Assembly (NCBI GenBank): GCA_003339415.1
Contig: PDHQ01000010.1
Location: 248,740 to 312,739, forward strand
DNA from: Ophiocordyceps camponoti-saundersi (nom. inval.)
Taxonomy: Eukaryota; Ascomycota; Sordariomycetes; Hypocreales; Ophiocordycipitaceae
DNA length: 64,000 nucleotides
Direction of reading: 5' to 3'
The position numbers and the translations under genes were made by a program. This document shows positions 31,759 to 42,943 of the stretch, one piece after another. The notes below the pieces were generated by a model. The model was not told where the DNA came from. It ran no database searches and worked only from the letters and a program-made list of their open reading frames with translations. Numbering within the stretch: the stretch's first letter is position 1; the number at the start of each line of letters is the position of its first letter.

Positions 31759-33560
31759 CGAGATGACAGTGTGGGCGCCCCGAGGAGCGCCTCAATGCCG
31801 TGTATGCGGGCGGCTGGATGGCGAGAGCGAGACCTCTAGGCGGCGAAAGGACGCCGTCTTGTCCGCGAGGCCTGGGATAGGGGCGCAGCCGTTCGAAGGA
31901 TAGCGGAAGACATCAAGAGCTCGGTGAGGCCTATTCGAAGGGGCCAGGGTAAGCCGAATTTCTGCACACAGGGCTGGTGATCAGCATTTTTGCGCGCAGA
32001 AGCCCCTGGATACCTGTGTAGGTGGTGGTAGGTGGGCATGGGTAGAGGTAGAGGTAGGTGTGTGTGAGCGAGTGTGTGTGAGTGTATGTACCTAGGGCGC
32101 TGCCTTCGTTCCGCGTCGGCAAGCAGGCAGACGATGCGTGGCTTTCGGCTGCGTCAAGGGGGCACGAGTGAAGATTAAGAGGAAGAGAAGACCGCTATCG
32201 GTCAGATTTCGGTCAAGTCGGCCTCAGAGGGGGCGGTTGATGGATGATGCTGTGGGCTTACCGCCTTACAGTATGAAGAGTAGGTACTGGTGTTCTTCCT
32301 CCTACCATATTAACGGGCAATCTTAACGCACGGGCTAGTCTCTCGCGCTTCAGGTACGGATCCTGCCAATGGTCGCTGCGGACCGAGACTAAGGCGCGGG
32401 GTAGCGGGAACGGCACTGTGCAGTGTTGAGTTGCGGTAGTGTTAAGGTGCCTAGTACCTAAGAGCCCCGTACGTAGCTCGGGGCTGAGATATCCCGTCAT
32501 GTATCCCTTTCATCCTAGCAGCGGGTGTCCCCGGCCGGCTGGCTGAACGATGAAGGGCGGCTCCCCACAGCATTTCGTCTGATATATGTATGCTCAGGGG
32601 ATATAACTTACAATAACAACGGAGCACGCACTGGCGCCACCGGTCGGCAAACCTCTCCCTGATAAGCCACGACTGACGATACCAGGAGAAAAGAGGAAAG
32701 GGGGAAGCAGAAGAAAAGGGGTGTTGAGCAAGCCACTACGGATCACCATCAGCCTTGCGTCTAACCATCAAGCTACTTACTACCCTAGAGAGTGTAACTA
32801 TCCGTAGTCTTGACACACATATCTTGATAGCCTCACGCAAGCCATGCTTCACAAGCCAACTACCGTTGTGTATGTATGTATTCTACGGTATGTCCAGCAT
32901 CACTCGAGTTTCGAGAAACATGTCCTTCTCGCCACCGCCGCTTTGACCGCCGAGCCAAGCAACCGTCACTGTTACTGTATGGGTTTCCGCTTCCGCACAC
33001 AGTTTTTTGTGCAGCCGTGAAACTCAACTGTCCTTTTCCTTTTTCCTCTCATTACATACATATCTCTTCATCTCCCTTGCTTCGACATCTTACCCTTTTT
33101 GATTTGAGGGCTGCCACATGCGTGTCCTACAGAAGCCCATCGTCGTCGTAGTAATGGCTGCCAGCCAAAGTTTCACCGCGTTCCATGTGGCTATTTCTGC
33201 ATGAGTGATGTTCGCTGGGATGATCCTTGCCGAAGTATTTGTATGTAACTCATCCTGGCGCCCTCCTTTCTACATACGTCAGTTTCGTATCCGAATGGTA
33301 GGTAGTTTCCGTACATACAACATATGTATGTAGATACCTACCTAGGTAGGTAGGTAGTGTGCATGCACAGAAGTGGTTGTACGGATATGTATTAGACAGC
33401 ATGCGTGCTTGTGCTTCACCGGCAACCTCTCCTTATTAAAAAAAATTAAACAATAAAATGAAGTAATCCGTAAAAATCCCACACAAACACCACTGCTGTC
33501 TTATTACCTAGTACATACGTACTGTACAAACCTTGCCTCCCTACCACCTACTTGCCCTTC
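31759..33560. other. Divergent intergenic region between DOCK and GNAT genes
   Basis: About 1.8 kb carrying both promoters. Contains TAGGTA/TACCTA clusters (about 32020-32098, 33333-33357), the latter a long palindrome of TACCTACC/GGTAGGTA, and TACATACAT repeats. No credible gene. Confidence 0.55.
33333..33357. repeat. TACCTACC/GGTAGGTA palindrome
   Basis: Palindromic cluster of TACCTA and TAGGTA tetranucleotide-phase units upstream of the GNAT gene; the longest of many such motifs scattered in intergenic DNA of this window. Confidence 0.75.
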
Positions 33561-34289
33561 ATGGCGCCGGGCTCGCCCTCGTTAATGGGAACGGATACCC
33601 CTTTGGTGGCCTTACTGGAGCCATGCAAGCTCGAGGGGTTCCGGCCGGGCGCCCCACGCCATGAACAACCAGCCTCTGTTCCGCGCTTGTTCACCGACGC
33701 CACGGAGATCCGGCAGAGAGTCTTCGTCGACGAACAAAAGGTGCCGGTCGAGAACGAGTTCGATGCTGACGACTCTCGCTCGTGCCATTGGGTCGTCTAC
33801 GTTGGATCCCAGGATGATAGGGTGCCTGTCGGAACGATACGTCTAGTTCCATTCCCGCACGACCCTCATCCCCAAACAGGTGGCAGATATTGGAACGGCG
33901 TTTTGGAGGGTTCAAGAGAGGCGCCGCCACAGGCTGGCGACCGACCGACTTCTTTTCACGACGGTACGGAGCCGTACGTGAAGCTCGGTCGTCTAGCCGT
34001 AGTGACAGAGTATAGAGGTAAGGGCTTGGCAGGCCTTCTCGTGAATACGGCATTGCGCTGGATGGAAGCGAACCCGTCATACTTTGACTCAACCATCTCC
34101 ACGCCATGCCTGGCCGTACCGAGGCCATTGGCAATATCTGGGTGGAACGGCCTTGTCTGCGCCCACGCCCAGCAACAAGCCGTGGGCGCCTGGGAAAAGT
34201 GGGGGTTCCAGGTTGACGAGGCTATGGGCAGCTGGTGGGAGGAAGGAATTGCGCATCTTGGCATGTTTCAACGACTTCGGACTACATGA
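33561..34289 (+). CDS. GNAT-family N-acetyltransferase
   Basis: Single exon, 242 aa from the first ATG at 33561; the frame is open 9 bases upstream but only with a TTG codon. The GNAT fold is recognisable: the N-terminal IRQRVFVDEQKVPVENEFD block typical of the ElaA-like/GNAT group, SCHWVVY and PVGTIRLVP strands, then KLGRLAVVTEYRGKGLAGLL. In that last segment RGKGLAG is the acetyl-CoA pyrophosphate-binding loop. A C-terminal VGAWEKWGFQVD motif follows, as in many acetyltransferases. The substrate is unknown. It lies tail-to-tail with RPS5. Confidence 0.88.
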   Translation: MAPGSPSLMGTDTPLVALLEPCKLEGFRPGAPRHEQPASVPRLFTDATEIRQRVFVDEQKVPVENEFDADDSRSCHWVVYVGSQDDRVPVGTIRLVPFPHDPHPQTGGRYWNGVLEGSREAPPQAGDRPTSFHDGTEPYVKLGRLAVVTEYRGKGLAGLLVNTALRWMEANPSYFDSTISTPCLAVPRPLAISGWNGLVCAHAQQQAVGAWEKWGFQVDEAMGSWWEEGIAHLGMFQRLRTT

Positions 34290-34596
34290 GGACATCAGCC
34301 AGGCTCGTTCTTGATTGGCTGTACGCGTTTACGCCTGCGAAGCACACATGGCTGCCGTCGTGATGCGGAGCTGCTGGTCGCGCAGAACTTATCAAGCAAT
34401 TCTTATCCGAGATAAGCCTATTGGGCCAAAGAGACACGGACGTCGTCACGCTGCAGGGACCCATCTATTCATCGACTTTCTTGGAGTCAACTCGGTAGAC
34501 CCGCGTTCCCATTCCCGAAGGTGAAATGCAATTCTGAGAAATGCCAGAACCACGCCGGACCGCAAGTAATCTTTCCACGCAGCGACCGCAAGCTCC
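34290..34596. other. Convergent intergenic region
   Basis: Short 3' flank shared by the GNAT (+) and RPS5 (-) genes. No gene is seen. Confidence 0.45.
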
Positions 34597-35354
34597 TCAT
34601 CTGTTGCTCTTGGCCACACGCTCCAACTCGTCCTTCTTCTTGATGGCGTACGAGTTACTGCTTCCCTTGGCAGCGTTGATCAGCTCCTCGGCAAGGCACT
34701 CGGCAATGGACTTGACATTGCGGAAAGCGGCCTCGCGGGCACCTGTGGTGAGAAGGGCAATGGCCTGGTTCACCCGACGCAGGGGGGACACATCGACGGC
34801 TTGCCGACGGACGGTACCAGCAGAGCCGATCCGCGTAGAGTCTTCGCGGGGGCCACAGTTGACAATGGCGTCGACGGCGACTTGGATGGGATTCTGGTCG
34901 GTCATGAGGTGGATCTGAGGCACCAGTTAGACATGGCATCGCCCAGCCACATCCGGACTGAAAAACATACAATCTCGAAAGCATGGGCGACGATTCGGAC
35001 AGCCATCAGCTTTTTGCCGTTATTGCGGCCGTGCATCATGAGCGAGTTCGTCAGTCGCTCAATGATGGGGCAGTTGGCCTTGCGGAATCGCTTGACGGCA
35101 TATCGTCCGGCAGAGTGAGTGACGTAGACGGGGTTGCGCAGAGAAATGTAGTCGCTGCTCGGTCGAACAATCAGCATTTCAAAGTCTCTCCAGCGCACAA
35201 TAGCTTCGACGTACGTTAGAGAGATGTCGCGGACCTCGACATCGTAGTCCCACTTGTTGAAGAGCTTGATGTTGCCAATCTCTTTGACGACATCCTTTGG
35301 AAGAACGTCGGTGACAACCGAGTTCTCGACCTCGATATCGCCGCCCTCAGACAT
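34597..35354 (-). CDS. RPS5: 40S ribosomal protein S5 (uS7)
   Basis: Two exons, 34971-35354 and 34597-34914, 233 aa. Start at 35354 gives [11 protein letters not shown]; the upstream open frame is not conserved-looking. Signature blocks include [36 protein letters not shown] and the C-terminal [45 protein letters not shown] region (in part). It binds the 3' major domain of 18S rRNA in the head of the small subunit near the exit channel. The intron has a GTATGT donor and CTCAG acceptor. It is divergently transcribed from RPS25, 305 bp away, which suggests coordinated regulation. Confidence 0.97.
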
Positions 35355-35659
35355 ATTCGACAGTGAGCGTTCCGGGTCTGGCGACGGACTTATTGCTAGT
35401 TGTCGGAGAACGAATTTGGCGGCTCGAAGTTTGCGTGGGAACAGACGAGGTCTGGAAATTTTGGTGGTGTGCGGGTCTCGGCGAATCAGGTGGCGCGAAA
35501 TGCCGGGTACGTATCGCGCCGCCCCCCGCGGCTTAGGGCAAGCCTGCCCTGTGCCCGAAACTCCGCCGGCGAAGAATGAACCGCAAATGTACCGCGCCTC
35601 ACCAAAACTCTTAAGAACCTCCACACTCCGACCACGTCAATCATCCACCAGAGTCAAAA
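35355..35659. promoter_or_regulatory. Bidirectional promoter region of RPS5 and RPS25
   Basis: 305 bp separate the two ATGs and must hold both promoters and 5' UTRs. A TTAGGGC element at about 35532-35538, within a near-palindrome GGCTTAGGGCAAGCC (35529-35543), resembles the Tbf1-type sites reported in ribosomal protein promoters of several ascomycetes. That functional link is inferred. Confidence 0.5.
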
Positions 35660-36051
35660 ATGGTACATACATACATACGCTCGTTACTCTTTCTCTGCTG
35701 ACGAGGAATTCAGGCGCCTGCTGCCGGAGCGAAGAAGCAAAAGAAGAAGTGGTCGAAGGGCAAGGTCAAGGACAAGGCGCAGCATGCCGTCCTTCTCGAC
35801 AAGACCACGTCCGAGAAGCTCTACAAGGATGTGCAGTCCTACCGCCTCGTCACAGTCGCCACTCTCGTCGACAGGATGAAGATCAACGGTTCACTGGCGC
35901 GGCAGTGTATTACCGACCTCGAGGAAAAGGGCATGATCAAACCGATCGTTACCCACAGCAAGATGAAGATCTATAGTATGGCAGCAAGCCCCTGTGAAGC
36001 ACCAAAGCTACAAGCTAACAACTGGCAGCCCGTGCCGTCGGCGGAACTTGA
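35660..36051 (+). CDS. RPS25: 40S ribosomal protein S25 (eS25)
   Basis: Three exons: 35660-35662, 35714-35975, 36029-36051, 95 aa. The first coding exon is only the ATG; its intron begins GTACATACATAC. The protein reads APAAGAKKQKKKWSKGKVKD, then the winged-helix core LVTVATLVDRMKINGSLARQ and GMIKPIVTHSKMKIY, and the last exon supplies the conserved TRAVGGT end. It sits in the head of the 40S subunit; in other eukaryotes it is needed for IRES-dependent translation. The open frame reading through the second intron is a shadow. Confidence 0.97.
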
Positions 36052-37336
36052 GTCACTGGAGAAGGCAAGGCTGCTTCTTGGGATACGGCGCCTGAGTAGC
36101 CGTAATGACAAGGTCACCTCGTTTGGAGTTGGCTCGTGGCAGGCAATGCATGGTCAGGGCATGGCTTCTAGCCAGTTAAGCACAGGCACGGGACTGAAAG
36201 CCTTTGACTCGCAAGACAGGAGAAAAGGTTTTCAAGTAGGTGGTCCGTCTACCGAACAAATGCAAGAGTTTCAACACTCTCCGGTAACCGCGTAACTTCG
36301 ATACATGCAGTGACATGGGCTCGAAACTGTCCATCTATCGGCAGAGCCAGTTGCGTGAGGATCGTCTCTACGCCGGCGACTATGTATGTGCATACGTGAG
36401 TTGCCAGTCTGCATCATGTGTGTCAGCTACCTAAGTGGTAGCCTCAGGTGGCGGTACATGTGTACATAAATATGGTTGATGGTGAGGATCGAAGCGCCTC
36501 AAGTCGAAGGATATATGCATGCATGGACGGATTTTGCAGGCACTAGCTTGTTGTCTACCGTGCCTCGCAGGAAACGGCGGTTAATTGCGTACCTACATAG
36601 ATCCGTAGACGCACAATATTGATACATCACATGCTCTTGGCAAGGCAACTAACCTCTCGGTTAGTTCCGACATGGACGTGTAGTAAGGATTCTGGAATCA
36701 TTCAACCGAGTAGAGTACAGATATAGATTACCTGGGTAGGAGAGAGAGGAATCATATGTCCAGGTAACACTCTCGATACTACAGTTGCGTATATGTGTCC
36801 TACCCGGGCAGCTGAGACGTTTTCCTGTTTGCCAGGCGTTGCCGAAGGGATAGACTGCGTTCAGTGAAGCTGATATCGACGATAACCCCTATTCCACCCT
36901 CCAGGTACATGCGATCTCTACCACGCACAGTGGCAAGTCAACGTTCCCCTCGGAACTTTTCGGATTCCAATAGGGGGGAAAAGAGCTAACAGAGAACAGA
37001 GCTCTCATAAAGGCAGGGGGACGGCGGCGAAAAGGGAGCCTTGCATGAGCGCTCGAAGTACTTCGTACTCCGTACGGATTCACACGCCGTACCTGGTACC
37101 CCCAATACTCACCCCCAACCGTGCAGGAGCCCTCCCTGGAGCCCAGCCGGCCAACCAGAGCCAGCCCTAGCGCCCCCCCCGGGTAGATTCGCTCTCAAAA
37201 GCTCACCCTCTTCCAGGTTCCGCAGCAATTTTTTCCTCTCGCCCCCCCCCAAAAAAACACCACCGCTGGTGCTGAATTTCCCTCTTTCGACGACCACCTC
37301 CAAACTCTCCGCTCTACCTCTCCAGCCGTCGTCATC
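36052..37336. other. Intergenic region upstream of the ADP/ATP carrier
   Basis: About 1.3 kb with no gene. It holds the 3' UTR of RPS25, several ACCTACAT/TACCTGGG-type motifs (about 36590-36740) and, close to the carrier, pyrimidine- and A-rich leader sequence (37160-37330) with C runs. Confidence 0.5.
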
Positions 37337-38638
37337 ATGTCTCCTCCCGAGCAGCAAAAGGTTTTGGGCATGCCGGTAAGTCTTGATCGGACTGTCATCT
37401 CTCTCGATGCCCTTCCCTTGCGAGCCATCGGTCGCTTCGTGACACGGTTGCCTCGTCGAGTCAACGTGTGGACTTGGCAAACGTGACCGTCGCGGAGCTC
37501 TATTTTGAGCTTCTTCGGCATTGCAATAGAAAATTCTGGCCGACCATGCAAGCTCTTTACTGACTGTTGCTGCCAATGCTAGCCCTTCATGGCGGATTTT
37601 TTGAGTACGTGTCACCATCATTCCCCTTCATCGACGCGGCCGTTTGGCAGCTGCGTTTCCATCATCGTCCTCTTAAGCTTACTGTCCTCTCCACAGTGGG
37701 TGGTGTCTCCGCTGCCGTCTCAAAGACTGCTGCCGCCCCCATCGAGCGTGTCAAGCTCCTCATCCAGAACCAGGATGAGATGATCAAGTCTGGTCGTCTG
37801 GAACGCCGTTTCACTGGCATTTCCGACTGCTTCAAGCGCACCTGGACCGATGAGGGTTTCCTGTCCCTCTGGCGTGGTAACACGGCCAACGTGATCCGAT
37901 ACTTCCCCACCCAGGCCTTGAACTTTGCCTTCCGCGACAAGTTCAAGAAGATGTTTGGCTTCAAGAAGGACCGTGATGGCTATGCCATGTGGATGGTTGG
38001 CAATCTGGCCTCTGGTGGTGTAAGGCTTTCCCGCCCATATGTACCATGCCGTCACTGACGCTTTTGCGGTACAGGCTGCCGGTGCTACTTCCATGTTATT
38101 CGTCTACTCTCTGGATTACGCTCGTACCCGTCTGGCCAACGACGCCAAGAACGCCAAGAAGGGTGGCGAGCGTCAGTTCAGCGGTCTCATCGATGTCTAC
38201 CGCAAGACTATGGCCTCGGACGGTGTCGCCGGTCTTTACCGTGGTTTCATGCCCTCCGTCGCCGGCATCATCGTCTATCGCGGTCTCTACTTCGGCATGT
38301 ATGACTCGATCAAGCCCGTGCTTCTCACTGGAAACCTGGCAAACAGCTTCTTGGCCTCGTTCATGCTCGGCTGGTGTGTCACCACTGGTGCCGGTATCGC
38401 TGCCTATCCTCTCGACACCATCCGACGACGAATGATGATGACGTCTGGCGAGGCCGTCAAGTACAAGAGCTCGTTCGATGCCGCCCGCCAGATCATTGCC
38501 CAGAACGGTGTCAAGTCCCTGTTCAACGGAGCCGGTGCCAACATTCTCCGTGGCGTTGCTGGTGCTGGTGTGCTGTCCATCTATGACCAGCTTCAGCTGA
38601 TCCTCTTCGGCAAGGCCTTCAAGGGCGGCTCTGGTTAA
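37337..38638 (+). CDS. AAC: Mitochondrial ADP/ATP carrier
   Basis: Four exons: 37337-37375, 37583-37604, 37697-38019, 38075-38638, 315 aa. It exchanges cytosolic ADP for matrix ATP across the inner mitochondrial membrane. All three carrier repeats are visible, with [24 protein letters not shown] and [14 protein letters not shown]; the RRRMMM hexapeptide (about residues 245-250) is specific to nucleotide carriers. Three short introns lie near the 5' half, typical of this gene in filamentous fungi. Codon use is strongly biased to C-ending codons, consistent with high expression. Confidence 0.98.
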
Positions 38639-39446
38639 GATAATCTTTATCCAAATTTACGGATAGACGGCTGGCTCCCAGGGAGAGGGGGCTTTGTGGT
38701 TGATCAGGGACGGGAACGCAATGTCCTCTGATTCGAAAATGGCGACTGGGAAAGCAGCAGTGTGGGAAAGGAAATGGGGGGGGGGGGGGGTCGAGGGGGC
38801 TAGATATCCCCGTGGTCCTGTGCGCTTTGCGGGTTAGACTGGCATCGGCATGGCGTATTTCTCGTTCTGGCTTTGCCGTGCTTTCTAGGTCGCTGTAATT
38901 TGTACACTTATGACGCGATATCTGATGATTGCCTAGGGAAAGCAAAGTTGCAATCACTTCTTTGGTAAGACCGTGATGACGAGGCTGTGGCCAGGTGAAT
39001 TGTGCACGGCCCTTCCCTGTAATTTACCGGGACGAATGTGGTCAAGAACGGCTTGCTTGAACTTAACTCGGGAGTTACACTCGAGACTGACTGGGAATGT
39101 CAACGTTGCGCCATCCTATTCGTTTCATATTCACCGCCGAGCTGCTAGGACTTCTGGATACGACAACACGAGGCGTCTGTGCTACACTCGAACACAATAA
39201 TAGAGTCATGTTTCTGGCTCTATAGACAATTATCCGTCTATCTGCTACGACAATGACTCACGAAAACTCTTGTAGCCTCGATGAACAGATGTTGTCGAAC
39301 GTAGGTTGTCGTTTGCGAATATGATGACTAAGCGCGGAACACTTATCACGATCAGAGCCACGAGCCAAGCCTTTCGTCACGACTCTGATCAGACACGCCA
39401 AGGCCTGGAGAAGCGATCTTGACGAGCAAAGCACCATCATCAAACC
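38639..39446. other. Intergenic region
   Basis: 3' flank of the ADP/ATP carrier and promoter of the CENP-X gene, both on the plus strand. Contains a G run at about 38777-38790. No gene is seen. Confidence 0.45.
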
Positions 39447-39791
39447 ATGCCTCCAAAACGGGCGTCTGAAGCTACTCGGGGACGCCCAAAGGGCAGCAGC
39501 AAGAGCAGGAAAGCGGCGGCTACTTCGCCCGAACCGGTCGAGTTGTCGGACGCGCAAGAGCCGGCGGCCGACACCTCAGAGCAGACGGAGCCGGAGAAGA
39601 CGATTCCCAGAGATCTGCTGACTAGGGTGCTGCACGAGTTTTTCGCCAAGGACGCGACGAGGATATCACGTGATGCCAACGCTGCGGTGGGCAAGTACTT
39701 CGACGTCTTCGTGCGGGAGGCCATCGTGAGAGCGGCAGTAGACAAGAAGAGGGGCTTCTTGGAGGTGAGCGGAACCAGATCCGAGCAATAG

Positions 39792-39831
<40 letters not shown>

Positions 39832-39897
39832 TCTGACGCGGAACGGTAGGTCGAGGACTTGGAGAAGATAGCTCCACAGCTTTTGCTCGACCTCTGA
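39447..39897 (+). CDS. mhf2: CENP-X/MHF2 histone-fold protein
   Basis: Two exons, 39447-39764 and 39850-39897, 121 aa. The N-terminal 50 residues are a Lys/Ser/Glu-rich disordered region. The histone fold (about residues 51-121) includes IPRDLLTRVLHEFF, KDATRISRDANAAVGKYFDVFVREAIVRAA, and the exon-2 end VEDLEKIAPQLLLDL, which is characteristic of CENP-X. With CENP-S (MHF1) it forms a DNA-binding tetramer that supports FANCM/Fml1-type helicases at stalled forks and sits in the CENP-T-W-S-X kinetochore complex. The intron contains an uninterrupted TC repeat (about 39793-39828). The last exon is needed for the full fold; reading through the intron would truncate the protein. Confidence 0.92.
39793..39828 (+). 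repeat. TC dinucleotide repeat within the CENP-X intron
   Basis: About 18 perfect TC units between the donor (39765) and acceptor (39849) of the single mhf2 intron. Confidence 0.85.
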
Positions 39898-41558
39898 GGG
39901 GGGTGTCGCTTTGGCGCGTCGATCACGCGAACCAGGCTACAAGTTCTTGACGTGTCGCGACCGTCGGAGAAGCCGAGGTCGTTCATCGTCTTCGGCCGCC
40001 TCTAGTTCATCATCTGCTTTCTAACCTGGGGGGCCATAGCGTTGCGTTATTCAGTTCAGATCGTCTGCCGGACTAGTGCCATCTGCCAGGCCTCTCTCAT
40101 CCCCTTCCCCCCCCGTCCCCTTTTCCATCTCTCGCAGCGTGCACTTGCTCGCCGAAACGCGGATGGATGATCGGCTTGAATTTTTTTTTCTGACATGTCA
40201 CCGCTGCTTTCAAGCCTTGAAAAAGAAAGAAACTCGTGGATGACAACTTGGGATCGATGGCTCGAAACAAGGACAATGGCATGTCGCCAACTGGTGTCAC
40301 GACGGAAATGCGAGGCCGACATTGGACTCGCTTGGTTCAGACAGACTAGCGCTCTCATGTGCAGAAAAACGATGTAGGGTTCCATCTGAACAAGGGGCGA
40401 AAGACCAGAGCAAGACGCTGGCCCGACGAAAAAGGGCCAACGAAGGGGTCTCTTCTTCGCCACGAAGGGGTAACCGAAGCCATGCACTAAAGCAGTCCGA
40501 CTAGCGACGGGCTAGAGAGTGCAGGCAAAAATGCGATGATGTATCCGAGCGAGGCTAGATGGTGATGCTTTGTACGGAGAAGTATCCAAAAAGCCGAGAC
40601 TCTATGCGGAATGCTCTTCTGTCGGTGTGACTCTGCCGGCTTTGAAGACAACAAATGCGAGTTGGACCCTTTGACGGCTGAAACTGCCATGGTCGCGCCT
40701 CGGCCGGGAGGAGGGATGTGAAAGATGTGACAGACTTGAAGCAGATCCGGCGCCAGAGTCCCGAGCGGGGGGGAGGCTCAGCGTCGATCATCGTCATACC
40801 TGTTATCACTTCGGCTACAGAGATGGCCGACTGCATGGCTTGGTCGCCGCATGAATTTGGACGGCGGCGTCATTGATGGGGGGAACAAGGTCGACGCTAC
40901 CTCTCTTAGCAGCATGGCGACGTTTGGTGGTGGCACAGTCGTCTGGAAGAGGGAAAGAAAAGAGAAACGAGACGGCGCCTATGCGGCTGGGCCGAGCGGC
41001 TCAGACGATTGTACGGCGGGAGAGGAGAGGGAAAAGGGGGAAAGAGGGCAAAGAGGCTTTGGCCCTTGGCTGAAGAATGCCAGACGCGTGGTGCTTGGCC
41101 GACAAAGCGTGTCTCACGAGTCGGCTTTAGGGAACCCCCTGGTCTCGGACCGTCGACGGACGCCCCTCTCCTTCGATCATTTCCATGCTCTTGATACAGT
41201 CCCCCCCGAAATAGAGTCTGGTGACGATCAAGACCGATCTCATATGTATATCCGGGCCTGCATCCTGTCCTCTTATAACCCCTTTTGAAAAACTCTGAAC
41301 CCAGTCTTTAATCCTCTTTTCTTGTTCACTTCTTACCTGTTGTTTTTTTCCTCACCTTGACTTTCATACCCTTTCAGCCTCTTCATCTTTCATCATCAAC
41401 ATCAACATCAGCAGCGCTAGTCGCTTCTTTCAACAATAATCAACTCGTTCTATTCACTTCTCCTCCTTTCTTGATCTAACTCTTGTCGACCCGTCCTTTC
41501 ACGAGTCATCTTCTCGAACCATCTCGACACCAACTTCCTTTTTTTTTTCATCATCAAG
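39898..41558. other. Gene-free region between CENP-X and the cupredoxin
   Basis: About 1.7 kb. Open frames here overlap on both strands, have no conserved motif and no joined exon structure. The right third (41280-41558) is the pyrimidine-rich promoter and leader of the cupredoxin gene, with a TTATAA element at about 41273. Confidence 0.5.
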
Positions 41559-42277
41559 ATGCACTTCAGTTCGCTCGCCGTGGCCGCCCTGGTAGGCTTC
41601 GCCCAGGGTAAGTGATCAAGAGTTCCAATCAACCACACAAGACATGGTGAAGGCTAACAGACACCGCTCTTCCAACAGCCAGCATCTTTGCCCGTCAAGA
41701 AGGAGAAACAGAGGGAGGCAACGGCTCAGGCCAGAAGGTTCACGTGGTCAACGTCGGGCGAAATCCCCTGACCAACCAAACGGCCAAGAAGTACTTCCCG
41801 GACAAAGTCGAGGCCCAGCAGGGAGAGGTGGTACAGTTCCGCTTCGTGGCCCCCGGCAGCATGCACACCGTCACCCAGTCCGACTTCGACACCCCCTGCA
41901 TCGCAAAGTCCGGCGGCTTCAACTCGGGCGCCCAGGCCGTCAAGTCGTCCTCTTCCGAGACCATGGTCTTCAACCTAGTCGTCAACGACACCAAGCCCAT
42001 CTGGATCTACTGTGCGACGGGCGACCACTGCAAGAGCAAGATGGTCATGGTCATCAACGAGGGTGCCGCCGTAAAGGCCAACTCCACCCGGACGGGAGAG
42101 AAGTACGCCGAGCTGGCCTCCGAGTTCAACGGCAAGAGCACCGGCGGCGGTTCCAGCACCGGCAACGCCGGTTCCTCGTCCGGCACCCCCAAGTCGAGCA
42201 GTTCAGCCAGCTCCCACTTCGTCGCCGTCCCCGCTACCGTCATGCTCTTCCTCGGCGCCGCCTTTATGCTCCTGTAG
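41559..42277 (+). CDS. GPI-anchored cupredoxin-domain cell-surface protein
   Basis: Two exons, 41559-41607 and 41679-42277, 215 aa. A signal peptide spans about residues 1-17. The plastocyanin-like domain (about 35-142) has the residues of a type-1 copper site in the expected order: H79 in GSMHTV, C128 in WIYCATGDH, H133, and M138. C90 and C134 could form a disulfide. A Ser/Gly/Thr-rich linker follows, and the C-terminus is hydrophobic (about 196-215), as in GPI-anchored fungal extracellular serine-rich proteins. Copper binding and a wall location are inferred; the function of this family is not settled. A shadow frame overlaps on the same strand. Confidence 0.9.
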
Positions 42278-42943
42278 AGCGGAAGCGGAGAATGTTTCCC
42301 CCTTTGCTCCCTGTGTATTGCGGTTGATATCCTGAGCGGCAGTGTCTTGTGAGGGGTGGTTCGGGGAAAGAAAGCTGTCAGGAAGGGGGGGTTTTCGGGG
42401 GGGGGAGTCGAGATGAAGTGAGAGTGATAATCACTGGGTGTTTCTATTTCCTTTCCTGTCATATAAGGGGTTTCATTTTTTTTTTCCTTTTTTCCATTTC
42501 CTCTTCCTTCTTCTCGTTTCTTGTAACTCCGACCATCCTTTCCCTTCCCTCTCTCTCTCTCTACATCTCTCTATATCTCTCTATATCTCTCTCTCTCTCC
42601 TATATATATGTACGTGCTGCAGAGCAGTACTTCCTTTTTTTTTAACGGCCGCGCTCAATGTTAAGTAAGAAAAAGAAAAAAGAGACAATCGAAAAATGTG
42701 TATACTGCCTACCTACCTACTGTTTACCCCCTACTTGTTTACTATTTGCCTATCATCTGCTCACAATCGCCTACTATTTGCCTACTATTTGCCTACTATT
42801 TACCTACTATCCGTCTACTATTCGTAACACGAAGATGAGAAGGACGACGATATTAAGATGGGAGAGAATGGAATTTCTTCCTTGTATTCCATCACAGCTA
42901 TTTGATCTTATGATGAGAGAGAAGTTGGGGAAAAAAAAACACC
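42278..42943. other. Convergent intergenic region with microsatellites
   Basis: Between the cupredoxin (+) and cytochrome b5-like (-) genes. Holds a CT/CTAT-rich tract (about 42550-42605) and a CTACTATTTGCC-type repeat with CCTACCTA motifs (42700-42825). No gene is seen. Confidence 0.5.
42766..42818 (+). repeat. CCTACTATTTG-type imperfect tandem repeat
   Basis: Four to five copies of an 11-12 base unit (GCCTACTATTT, drifting to ACCTACTATCC) in the 3' flank of the cupredoxin gene. Confidence 0.65.

Noticed and set aside
31759..33560. Open frames in the DOCK/GNAT spacer
   Set aside because: All under 100 aa, no motif, and overlapping microsatellite-type repeats.
40056..41288. Open frames of 140-150 aa in the CENP-X/cupredoxin spacer
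   Set aside because: They overlap each other on both strands, have no signal peptide, motif or splice-joined extension, and a composition typical of GC-rich non-coding DNA.
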